Below, piece after piece: positions 1 to 5,140 of a stretch of 5,140 nucleotides of DNA. The notes under the pieces were generated by a model. That model searched no databases, was not told the DNA's origin, and saw only the letters and a program-made list of their open reading frames with translations. How positions within the stretch are numbered: position 1 is the first letter of the stretch; every line of letters starts with the position of its first letter. A program made the translations under genes and the position numbers. The DNA is from Cryomorphaceae bacterium (GTDB taxonomy: Bacteria; Bacteroidota; Bacteroidia; Flavobacteriales; Schleiferiaceae): contig DMDX01000119.1 of assembly GCA_003451355.1 (NCBI GenBank), positions 5,470 to 10,609 on the forward strand. Direction: 5' to 3'.

Positions 1-63
1 AACATCGGGTTAGGTTTGCATTTAGAAAAATTTTGGGAAACTTGCGCCGCATTCCTTAACTGA
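1..63 (+). CDS. Possible 3' end of an upstream gene (partial)
   Basis: Read from base 1, this frame is open to a TGA at 61-63. The TGA overlaps the uppS ATG by one base (TGATG), a junction like those elsewhere in the cluster. The 20 visible residues begin NIGLGLHLEKFW, an alternating polar/hydrophobic pattern that would suit a final outer-membrane beta-strand, and a Cys follows near the end. In many Bacteroidota a small outer-membrane-like protein (DUF6089 family) precedes uppS, so this could be its C-terminus; that identity is inferred from context, not recognised from sequence. Against it, the stretch is more AT-rich than the genes downstream and overlaps a promoter-like element, so it could be intergenic. 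A second frame is open to a TAA at 57-59 but uses AGG and AGA codons that look foreign to this cluster. Confidence 0.35.
   Translation, partial: NIGLGLHLEKFWETCAAFLN
11..18 (+). promoter_or_regulatory. Candidate Bacteroidota -7 promoter element upstream of uppS
   Basis: TAGGTTTG matches the Bacteroidota primary-sigma -7 consensus TAnnTTTG exactly and sits in a locally AT-rich stretch (about 11-40). Transcription would start roughly in the mid-20s, giving a leader of about 40 bases before the uppS ATG. The partner -33 TTTG element would fall before the window and cannot be checked. If the preceding reading frame is a real gene, this element lies inside its coding sequence and may be chance. 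Confidence 0.35.
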
Positions 64-785
64 TGAAACAGATTCCGCAGCACGTCGCGATCATAATGGA
101 CGGCAACGGCCGTTGGGCCAAAAAGCAGGGCTTTGCAACCCGCGTGCGCGGCCACGAGATCGGCGTGGAGGCTCTGCGTCGCGCTGCAACGGGCGCAGCG
201 GAACTCGGAATCCGCTACCTCACCGTCTACGCCTTTTCTGAAGAGAACTGGCAGCGCCCCAAGGCCGAAGTGGACGCGCTGATGAACATTCTCATGACCA
301 GCTTGAGCAAAGAGCTGCCCGTGCTGCAAGAAAACGGAATTCGCCTGCACGCCATCGGCAACCTTGATGCCCTGCCCAGCAAGGCCCGACGCCAACTCGA
401 CGCGACCCGCAAAGCCACTGCCGGCAACGAGCGAATGGTACTGACGCTAGCCCTCAGCTACGGTAGCCGCCAAGAAATCCTTGGGGCCGTACAGCAGATT
501 GCGCGACAAGCGGCCAACGGAGAACTTCAGCCTGAAGCCCTTACCGAGGCCGACATCGCCCAAGCGCTGTGGACCCACGACCTTCCGGACCCCGAATTGG
601 TAATCCGAACGAGCGGCGAACAGCGCATCTCGAACTTCTTACTTTGGCAGATTTCCTACGCAGAATTCGTGTTCTTGCCCGTACTTTGGCCTGATTTTTC
701 GAAGGAAGACCTCGTCGAAGCGCTCGAGCAGTACGCTGGACGCGAACGACGCCTCGGAAAAACCAGCGAACAACTCACCGCATGA
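63..785 (+). CDS. uppS: Isoprenyl transferase (undecaprenyl diphosphate synthase)
   Basis: Cytoplasmic cis-prenyltransferase that condenses isopentenyl diphosphate units onto farnesyl diphosphate to make the C55 carrier lipid for peptidoglycan and surface-polysaccharide precursors. At 240 residues it is the usual family length. Visible signatures are HVAIIMDGNGRWA at residues 7-19 with the Mg/diphosphate-binding Asp13; Arg27 and His31 before the first helix; SEENW at 59-63 followed by Arg65; and RTSGEQRISNFLLWQ from 182, with Arg182, Arg188 and Ser190 matching E. coli R194, R200 and S202. Glu201 matches the metal-linked E213. All key residues are present. Compared with the E. coli sequence there seems to be one extra residue between Trp18 and Arg27. 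The start is the only ATG before the catalytic motif; no Shine-Dalgarno sequence precedes it. The stop overlaps the bamA start (ATGA), suggesting translational coupling. Confidence 0.97.
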   Translation: MKQIPQHVAIIMDGNGRWAKKQGFATRVRGHEIGVEALRRAATGAAELGIRYLTVYAFSEENWQRPKAEVDALMNILMTSLSKELPVLQENGIRLHAIGNLDALPSKARRQLDATRKATAGNERMVLTLALSYGSRQEILGAVQQIARQAANGELQPEALTEADIAQALWTHDLPDPELVIRTSGEQRISNFLLWQISYAEFVFLPVLWPDFSKEDLVEALEQYAGRERRLGKTSEQLTA

Positions 786-3262
786 TGCGCATCAAATCCC
801 TCGTCCTGGCCGCCCTCGTGGTCCTCGCCAGCCCGTTGTGGGCGCAGATGCCCGCGGCTCCGACCGTCGAAATCACCGCCGGAATCGACTACGAAGTCGG
901 CGGAATTCTCGTCACCGGTGCCGACGAACTCGACCCCTCGATGGTTACCCTTTTGAGCGGACTCCGCGTGGGCGACCAAGTACAGTTTCCGTCCGAAAAG
1001 GTGTCGAGCGCCATCCGCAACCTTTGGAAGCAGGAACTTTTTGAAGACGTTCAACTCTTCATCACTGCACGCAACGGTGGGGTGGTCTACCTTGAATTCC
1101 GCCTTAAAACGCTTCCGAAGCTCAGCAAGTACTACTTCGAAGGCATCAGCAAATCGCGCCAGGACGCCCTGCGCGAAAAATTGGGTTTGAGCCGCGGAAC
1201 CATTGTTTCGCCCAACCTCCTGCGCACCGCCGAAGCCACGATACGCAAGCACTTTGTGGAAAAGGGATTCCCCGACGCGAAAGCCAAGCTCACGGCCCTC
1301 CAAGACACCGAATTCGTACAAGCAGTCGTCGTAAAAGTTGAGGTTCAGCCCGGGCCCCGCCTGCGCATTGACGACATCGTGTTTACCGGAAATTCCGCCC
1401 TCAAAAGCGGTAAGCTGCGCCGCGCCATGGACGAGCTGCACCGCCTGCGCTGGTGGAACATTTTTCAATCCGCCAAGTACCTCGAAGACAAGCTTGAAGG
1501 CGAGCGCGCCCTCATAGTAGAAGCATATAACCACGCCGGCTACCGCGACGCCCGAATCGTGCGCGACACCGTGTACCGCATCGACGTCAAGGACAAACCT
1601 CGGATCCGCATCGAATTCGCGATCGAAGAGGGACGCCCCTACTACTACCGCAGCGTGCGCTTTTTGGGCAATTCCAAGTACGACAACGCTACCCTTCAGA
1701 GCATCCTCAAGATTGAGTCAGGCGATCGCTACGATTCCAAGCTACTGGCCACACGCGTCAACGGCGATCCGAACGGCAACGACATTTCGTCGCTCTACCT
1801 CAACAACGGCTACTTGTTTAGCAACGTGATTCCGGTGGAAGCGCGCGTAGAGAATGACTCGATCGACCTCGAAATCCGCATTCGCGAAGGCCGCCCCGCC
1901 ACGGTGCGCAAGGTGACGGTGATCGGAAACGACCGCACCAACGACCACGTGATTTACCGCGAAATCCGCACGCGTCCCGGAGATTTGTTCTCAAAAGCCG
2001 ACATTCAGCGTACCATTCGCGAACTGGGCCAGCTCGGATACTTTGATCCTCGCTCAATCAACATTACGCCCAACCCCGACCCCATGACCGGTTCGGTTGA
2101 CTTGGAATACACCGTCTCTGAGCAGTCCACCAGCCAGCTTGAACTGCAGGGCGGCTGGGGCGCCAACATGGTCATCGGAACCGCCGGCCTCAACTTCAAC
2201 AACTTCAGCGCGCGAAACCTCTTCAACAAGAAGGCATGGCGTCCGCTTCCGTCGGGCGACGGCCAGACCATCAACATTCGGGCGCAGAGCAACGGAACCT
2301 TTTTCTCGTCCTACAACTTCAGCTTTACCGAGCCCTGGCTGGGTGGCAAGAAACCCAATTCGGTCACCTTCACGGCCTACCACAACCGTATGAACATGTC
2401 GGGGCGCACCGACAGCACCGCCCAGCGCATCAACATTACCGGGGTGACCCTTGGCCAAGGTCTGCGCCTGAAGTGGCCCGACGACTACTTCACGCTCTAC
2501 CACGCGATTGACTACCGCCGATTTGACATCAACAACTACCCCTTCGGGACAGGCATGTTCACCTCGGGCATCGCCAACTCGATTGCCTACAACTTTACGC
2601 TGCGCCGTGACAACCGCGACCTTCCGATCTTCCCGACGCGCGGATCCAGCCTTTCGTTCAACGTCGAGGCGACGCCGCCTATTTCGTTGCTGGACGGACG
2701 CGACTACAGCAAGCTTACCGCCAACGAGAAGTACAAGTTTATCGAGTACTACAAGTTCAAGTTCTCAGGCGACTACTACGTGCAGCTCGCCAAAAATTTG
2801 GTGGTGCGCAGCTACGGTGAATTTGGCTTCCTCGGATCCTACAACAACGACTACGGACTGCCCCCGTTTGAGCGCTTCTACATGGGTGGTGATGGACTTC
2901 AGAACTTCGTGCTCGACGGCCGCGAAATCATCGGCCTGCGCGGCTACACCAACTTCAGCCTGACGCCCAATGGCGGCGGAGCCTTGTACAACAAGTTCAC
3001 CTCAGAGCTCCGCTACCTGATTTCACCCAACCCGTCGGCCCAAATTTTTGTGCTCGGATTCGTTGAGGCCGGCAACAACTACCTGAATTTCGAGGACTAC
3101 CAGCCGTTCGAACTGAAGCGCTCTGCCGGAGTCGGCCTGCGCATCTTCATGCCGATGTTTGGACTGCTGGGCGTAGACCTCGGCCACGGATTTGACCCCA
3201 TGCCCGGGCAAATTACCCCGTCGGGCTGGCAGACCCACTTCGTTCTTGGCCAGCAGTTCTAA
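782..3262 (+). CDS. bamA: Outer membrane protein assembly factor BamA (Omp85 family)
   Basis: Central subunit of the beta-barrel assembly machinery, located in the outer membrane with an N-terminal periplasmic arm. Residues 1-21 form a signal peptide (basic start, Leu/Ala/Val core, probable cleavage LWA|Q). Five POTRA-like repeats follow at roughly 38-110, 112-189, 191-283, 285-371 and 372-447; FTGN (201-204), FLGN (294-297) and VIGN (380-383) mark the first strand of three of them. The third is enlarged by an insert rich in aromatics (RWWNIFQSAKYLE, 223-235), which I recall as usual in Bacteroidota. The beta-barrel spans about 448-826, carries the Omp85 loop-6 motif as LRGY at 719-722, and ends in Phe826, the expected C-terminal barrel signature. 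At 826 residues the protein is complete. Two adjacent ATGs (782 and 785) are possible starts; the first overlaps the uppS stop and either leaves the signal peptide intact. ompH follows after three bases. Confidence 0.96.
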   Translation: MMRIKSLVLAALVVLASPLWAQMPAAPTVEITAGIDYEVGGILVTGADELDPSMVTLLSGLRVGDQVQFPSEKVSSAIRNLWKQELFEDVQLFITARNGGVVYLEFRLKTLPKLSKYYFEGISKSRQDALREKLGLSRGTIVSPNLLRTAEATIRKHFVEKGFPDAKAKLTALQDTEFVQAVVVKVEVQPGPRLRIDDIVFTGNSALKSGKLRRAMDELHRLRWWNIFQSAKYLEDKLEGERALIVEAYNHAGYRDARIVRDTVYRIDVKDKPRIRIEFAIEEGRPYYYRSVRFLGNSKYDNATLQSILKIESGDRYDSKLLATRVNGDPNGNDISSLYLNNGYLFSNVIPVEARVENDSIDLEIRIREGRPATVRKVTVIGNDRTNDHVIYREIRTRPGDLFSKADIQRTIRELGQLGYFDPRSINITPNPDPMTGSVDLEYTVSEQSTSQLELQGGWGANMVIGTAGLNFNNFSARNLFNKKAWRPLPSGDGQTINIRAQSNGTFFSSYNFSFTEPWLGGKKPNSVTFTAYHNRMNMSGRTDSTAQRINITGVTLGQGLRLKWPDDYFTLYHAIDYRRFDINNYPFGTGMFTSGIANSIAYNFTLRRDNRDLPIFPTRGSSLSFNVEATPPISLLDGRDYSKLTANEKYKFIEYYKFKFSGDYYVQLAKNLVVRSYGEFGFLGSYNNDYGLPPFERFYMGGDGLQNFVLDGREIIGLRGYTNFSLTPNGGGALYNKFTSELRYLISPNPSAQIFVLGFVEAGNNYLNFEDYQPFELKRSAGVGLRIFMPMFGLLGVDLGHGFDPMPGQITPSGWQTHFVLGQQF

Positions 3263-3265
3263 GTC

Positions 3266-3772
3266 ATGATGCGCCCCCTTCTCTTTGCCCTCGGAATCTT
3301 TGCCTCACTGGCCGCTTCGGCCCAGCGAATGGGCTACGTAGATACCCAGGCCTTGCTCAAGCGCCACCCGATGTACGTCCAAGCTCAGGCCGAAGTCGAG
3401 CGCCTGAACAACCAGTACCACGGCGAGGTCCAGTCCCTGTTTGACGACGCAGATGCCCTGCGCGGCCAACTCGAGGCCGAGCGCGTGCTCTTGACAACCG
3501 GAATGATCGCCGAGCGCGAAAAGCTCATCAGCAACACCCTTGACAGCGCCAAAGCGCGCCAGATGCGCTACTTCGCCCCCGAGGGCACGCTCTTTGCCAA
3601 ACGAGAAGAGTTGGTTGCGCCCATTCAATCCCAAATCGCCGGAGCCATCCGCGAAGTAGCCCGCCGCAAGAAGTTGGATTTTGTCTTTGACAAAGGCAGC
3701 AACCTCGCGGTGGTCTACGCCAACGAATCACTTGACATCACCAACGAAGTCCTGCAGCAGCTTGGCTTTTAA
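3266..3772 (+). CDS. OmpH/Skp family periplasmic chaperone, first copy
   Basis: Predicted periplasmic chaperone of the OmpH/Skp family, thought to hold unfolded outer-membrane proteins on their way to BamA. A signal peptide covers residues 1-19 (cleavage ASA|Q). It is followed by a first strand (MGYVDTQALLKRHP, 22-35), a long charged helical hairpin at about 36-130, and a closing region with KLDFVFDKGSNLAVVYAN at 136-153, the strand that completes the trimeric body in Skp. At 168 residues the length fits the family. The bamA stop is three bases upstream, so the two are almost certainly co-transcribed. ATG codons at 3266 and 3269 are both usable; the context CATGATGCGC is identical to that at the bamA start. 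The mature protein has roughly balanced charge by my count, unlike the strongly basic Skp of E. coli. Family assignment is firm; client specificity is inferred from the neighbours. Confidence 0.92.
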   Translation: MMRPLLFALGIFASLAASAQRMGYVDTQALLKRHPMYVQAQAEVERLNNQYHGEVQSLFDDADALRGQLEAERVLLTTGMIAEREKLISNTLDSAKARQMRYFAPEGTLFAKREELVAPIQSQIAGAIREVARRKKLDFVFDKGSNLAVVYANESLDITNEVLQQLGF

Positions 3773-3777
3773 CTCCC

Positions 3778-3785
3778 TACCTTTG
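3778..3785 (+). promoter_or_regulatory. Probable -7 promoter element directly before the second ompH
   Basis: TACCTTTG fits the Bacteroidota -7 consensus TAnnTTTG exactly. It lies in the only intergenic gap within the cluster (3773-3790), five bases before the ATG at 3791. With normal spacing, transcription would begin at or within a few bases of the start codon, giving a leaderless or nearly leaderless mRNA for the second ompH and murI. No good -33 TTTG is present at the usual distance; the nearest TTG, at 3762-3764, is too close. The exact match and placement support it, while the weak -33 and the chance rate of an 8-base degenerate motif limit confidence. Confidence 0.5.
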
Positions 3786-3790
3786 CCACT

Positions 3791-4291
3791 ATGAAAAAGA
3801 TCGCTCTCATTGCCGCCCTTGTGCTCGCCAGCGCAGCTTCCGCCCAGTCTATTGTCGCCCACGTGAACGTCGACAGCCTTTTGGTACAAATGCCCGAGTA
3901 CAAGCAAGCCCAAGAGGCCCTTCAGGCCGAGCAAGCCAAATTTGAGTCTGAGGCTAAAGAAATGAATGCTGAACTTGAGAAAGGCGCCCAGGCCCTTCAG
4001 GCCAATGCTGCGACGTGGACTGAGCTCCGCCAGCGCCAAGAGCAGACCCGCCTTCAGGAGATGTACAACAACATCCAAGAGTACATGCAGGGCGCCCAGG
4101 GCCAGCTTCAGCAGAAAGAGATCGAGCTCATCACCCCGGTGCTCGAGAAGCTTCAGAACGCTATCAACGCCGTAGCCGAGACCAAAAAGGTGTCGTACGT
4201 GCTCGATGCGTCGCAAAGCAAGGGACAAGTGATTTTTGCGAAAGGCGGAATGAACCTCGGCCCTGAAGTTCGCGCCTACCTGGCCAAGTAA
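3791..4291 (+). CDS. OmpH/Skp family periplasmic chaperone, second copy
   Basis: Second OmpH/Skp-like protein, probably a periplasmic chaperone for outer-membrane proteins and a diverged paralogue of the gene before it. The signal peptide is residues 1-18 (MKK start, Ala/Leu core, cleavage ASA|Q). IVAHVNVDSLLVQMPEY (21-37) is the first strand and conserved turn. Residues 38-130 are a Gln-, Glu- and Ala-rich helical region expected to form the coiled-coil tentacle, and VSYVLDASQSKGQVIFAKGG (134-153) is the closing strand region. At 166 residues it is complete. Compared with the first copy it has more Gln, a shorter closing region without the FDKGSNLAVVYAN signature, and a slightly acidic mature charge. 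Five Leu-Gln pairs in the coil are all encoded CTTCAG. It is preceded by a promoter-like TACCTTTG and its stop overlaps the murI start (TAATG). Confidence 0.9.
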   Translation: MKKIALIAALVLASAASAQSIVAHVNVDSLLVQMPEYKQAQEALQAEQAKFESEAKEMNAELEKGAQALQANAATWTELRQRQEQTRLQEMYNNIQEYMQGAQGQLQQKEIELITPVLEKLQNAINAVAETKKVSYVLDASQSKGQVIFAKGGMNLGPEVRAYLAK

Positions 4292-5100
4292 TGTCCGCCA
4301 CGGTGGACGGGCCCATTGGGCTCTTTGATTCGGGTGTTGGCGGTTTAACCGTTGCCCGTGCACTAGCCGATCGCCTTCCGGGTGAGCGGCTTCTTTATTT
4401 TGGGGACACCGCCCACCTTCCGTACGGAGACAAGTCGCCCGAGGCCATTCGTGGCTACAGCTTGGCCATTGCGCAGCATTTGGTAGACCTTGGAGCCAAA
4501 GCCATCGTGGTCGCCTGCAATTCCGCGTCTTCAGTGGCCTACGACGCCTTGGTCAATGCCTTGAGCGTGCCCGTGTTCAATGTGATTGATCCCGTGGTTG
4601 CCGAGGTGGCGCGCCTGGGCGTGCAACGGGTCGGAATCTGGGGCACCAAAGCCACCATCAAGTCGGGCGTGTTTCCGGCCAAACTCGCGGCGCAAGCGCC
4701 CGACGCCGCCGTGCGCGCATGGGCGACTCCGCTGCTGGTTCCGGTGATTGAAGAAAACATTTTACAGGGCCCCATCCTCGACGCCGTGATTGACGGATAC
4801 GCGCGCCCTACGGAGGCAGAAGACGTGGACGCCCTCGTACTCGCCTGCACCCACTACCCAATTGTGGCCGCGCAAATCGGCCAACGCATGGGCCGCGACG
4901 TTGCGTTACTTTCAACGCCCCAAATCGTGGCAGAGCACGTGGCGTTGGCCCTTGAAGCCCAAGGCTTACTGCGTGTTGCGGCGGGTCCGGTGGATTCGCA
5001 CCAGTTCATGGTGAGTGACTACACTCCAGCCTTTGAGGCCATAGCCCAGCAGTTCTTTGGCGAAGCCATCGCGCTGCGCGAGGACCACCTCTGGGGTTAA
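4291..5100 (+). CDS. murI: Glutamate racemase
   Basis: Cytoplasmic cofactor-independent racemase that converts L-glutamate to D-glutamate for addition to the peptidoglycan stem peptide by MurD. Its two-cysteine mechanism is visible: Cys76 in VVACNSAS (73-80) and Cys186 in LACTHYP (184-190) with His188. Substrate-binding Asp13-Ser14 lie in GLFDSGVGGLT (10-20), and Asp39 with Pro44-Tyr45-Gly46 in GDTAHLPYGDKS (38-49). VPVIEEN (150-156) carries another conserved acidic site. The tail HQFMVSDYTPAFE (237-249) resembles that of other Bacteroidota enzymes. The length of 269 residues is normal and no key residue is missing. The ATG overlaps the preceding stop (TAATG) and no Shine-Dalgarno sequence is seen, so translation may be coupled to the second ompH. 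It is the last gene of the cluster on this strand. Confidence 0.96.
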   Translation: MSATVDGPIGLFDSGVGGLTVARALADRLPGERLLYFGDTAHLPYGDKSPEAIRGYSLAIAQHLVDLGAKAIVVACNSASSVAYDALVNALSVPVFNVIDPVVAEVARLGVQRVGIWGTKATIKSGVFPAKLAAQAPDAAVRAWATPLLVPVIEENILQGPILDAVIDGYARPTEAEDVDALVLACTHYPIVAAQIGQRMGRDVALLSTPQIVAEHVALALEAQGLLRVAAGPVDSHQFMVSDYTPAFEAIAQQFFGEAIALREDHLWG

Positions 5101-5140
5101 GCCGGGCGCTGGGCCACGATTCGGCGGTACTGAATTTCGC
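5097..5140 (-). CDS. Possible 3' end of a convergent gene (partial)
   Basis: On the minus strand, one frame runs from the window edge to a TAA at 5099-5097 and encodes EIQYRRIVAQRPA before the stop. Its codons (CGC, TAC, GCC, CAG, GTG) resemble those of the neighbouring genes, and the stop falls exactly at the murI stop, the two sharing the TTAA at 5097-5100. That is what a tail-to-tail gene pair would look like. Only 13 residues are visible and I do not recognise the protein. No ATG exists on the plus strand in 5101-5140, so a plus-strand gene does not begin here. Intergenic DNA is the alternative. Confidence 0.3.
   Translation of the reverse strand, partial: EIQYRRIVAQRPA

Noticed and set aside
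1348..1360. CCCGGG-centred palindromic sequence in bamA, with another near 3201
   Set aside because: Both lie within codons for conserved BamA residues and have no matching partner structure; they fit chance in GC-rich coding DNA.
656..1534. Long minus-strand open frame (292 codons) opposite the uppS end and bamA start
   Set aside because: It lies antisense to two clearly conserved genes, has no recognisable domain, and is explained by GC-rich codon structure leaving few stops in the opposite strand.
2054..2503. Minus-strand and alternative plus-strand open frames within the bamA barrel region
   Set aside because: They overlap a continuous 826-residue BamA with intact POTRA and barrel motifs. 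Their products are low-complexity Arg/Ser/Thr- or Gly/Val-rich sequences typical of shadow frames.
3762..3764. TTG as the -33 partner of the TACCTTTG element
   Set aside because: Only 13 bases separate it from the -7 element, shorter than the roughly 17-23 expected, so I did not annotate it as part of the promoter.
3728..4363. Minus-strand open frame (211 codons) opposite the second ompH
   Set aside because: It is Leu-rich because it is the reverse reading of Gln/Glu/Lys codons (CAG, GAG, AAG) in the coiled coil. It has no independent support.
5101..5120. GC-rich stretch after murI as a possible intrinsic terminator
   Set aside because: I could not pair it into a convincing stem and no T-run follows on the plus strand.

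Overview
The window is a tightly packed envelope-biogenesis gene cluster on the + strand: undecaprenyl/isoprenyl diphosphate synthase (uppS), the outer-membrane insertase BamA, two tandem OmpH/Skp-type periplasmic chaperones, and glutamate racemase (murI). This gene order (uppS-bamA-ompH-ompH-murI), the absence of Shine-Dalgarno sequences at every start, two TAnnTTTG-type promoter elements and the protein sequence style (for example the GDTAHLPYGDKS motif in MurI and the GLRGY motif in BamA) all point to a member of the Bacteroidota, most likely Flavobacteriia-like. The coding sequence is GC-rich for that group. The exact lineage cannot be fixed from this window.

Layout. Positions 1-62 are either the last codons of an upstream gene or a promoter region, or both. 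One frame reads to a TGA that overlaps the uppS start, and a TAGGTTTG element lies at 11-18. uppS (63-785) overlaps bamA (782-3262) through an ATGA junction. Three bases separate bamA from the first ompH (3266-3772). The only real gap inside the cluster is 18 bp before the second ompH (3791-4291), and it carries a perfect TACCTTTG promoter -7 element five bases before the ATG. The second ompH overlaps murI (4291-5100) by one base (TAATG). In the last 40 bases the best-looking reading is the 3' end of a convergent minus-strand gene whose stop shares a TTAA with the murI stop.

Function. UppS makes the C55 lipid carrier for peptidoglycan and O-antigen precursors. MurI makes D-glutamate for the peptidoglycan stem peptide. 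BamA folds and inserts outer-membrane beta-barrels, and the OmpH/Skp proteins are thought to chaperone those barrels across the periplasm. The cluster therefore joins cell-wall precursor supply to outer-membrane assembly. I see no mobile element, CRISPR array, RNA gene, frameshift or sign of horizontal transfer. This is a conserved core region, and I found no convincing new system. The points most worth a look are the probable leaderless promoter before the second ompH, the overlapping-stop junctions, and small sequence oddities in UppS and the OmpH pair.
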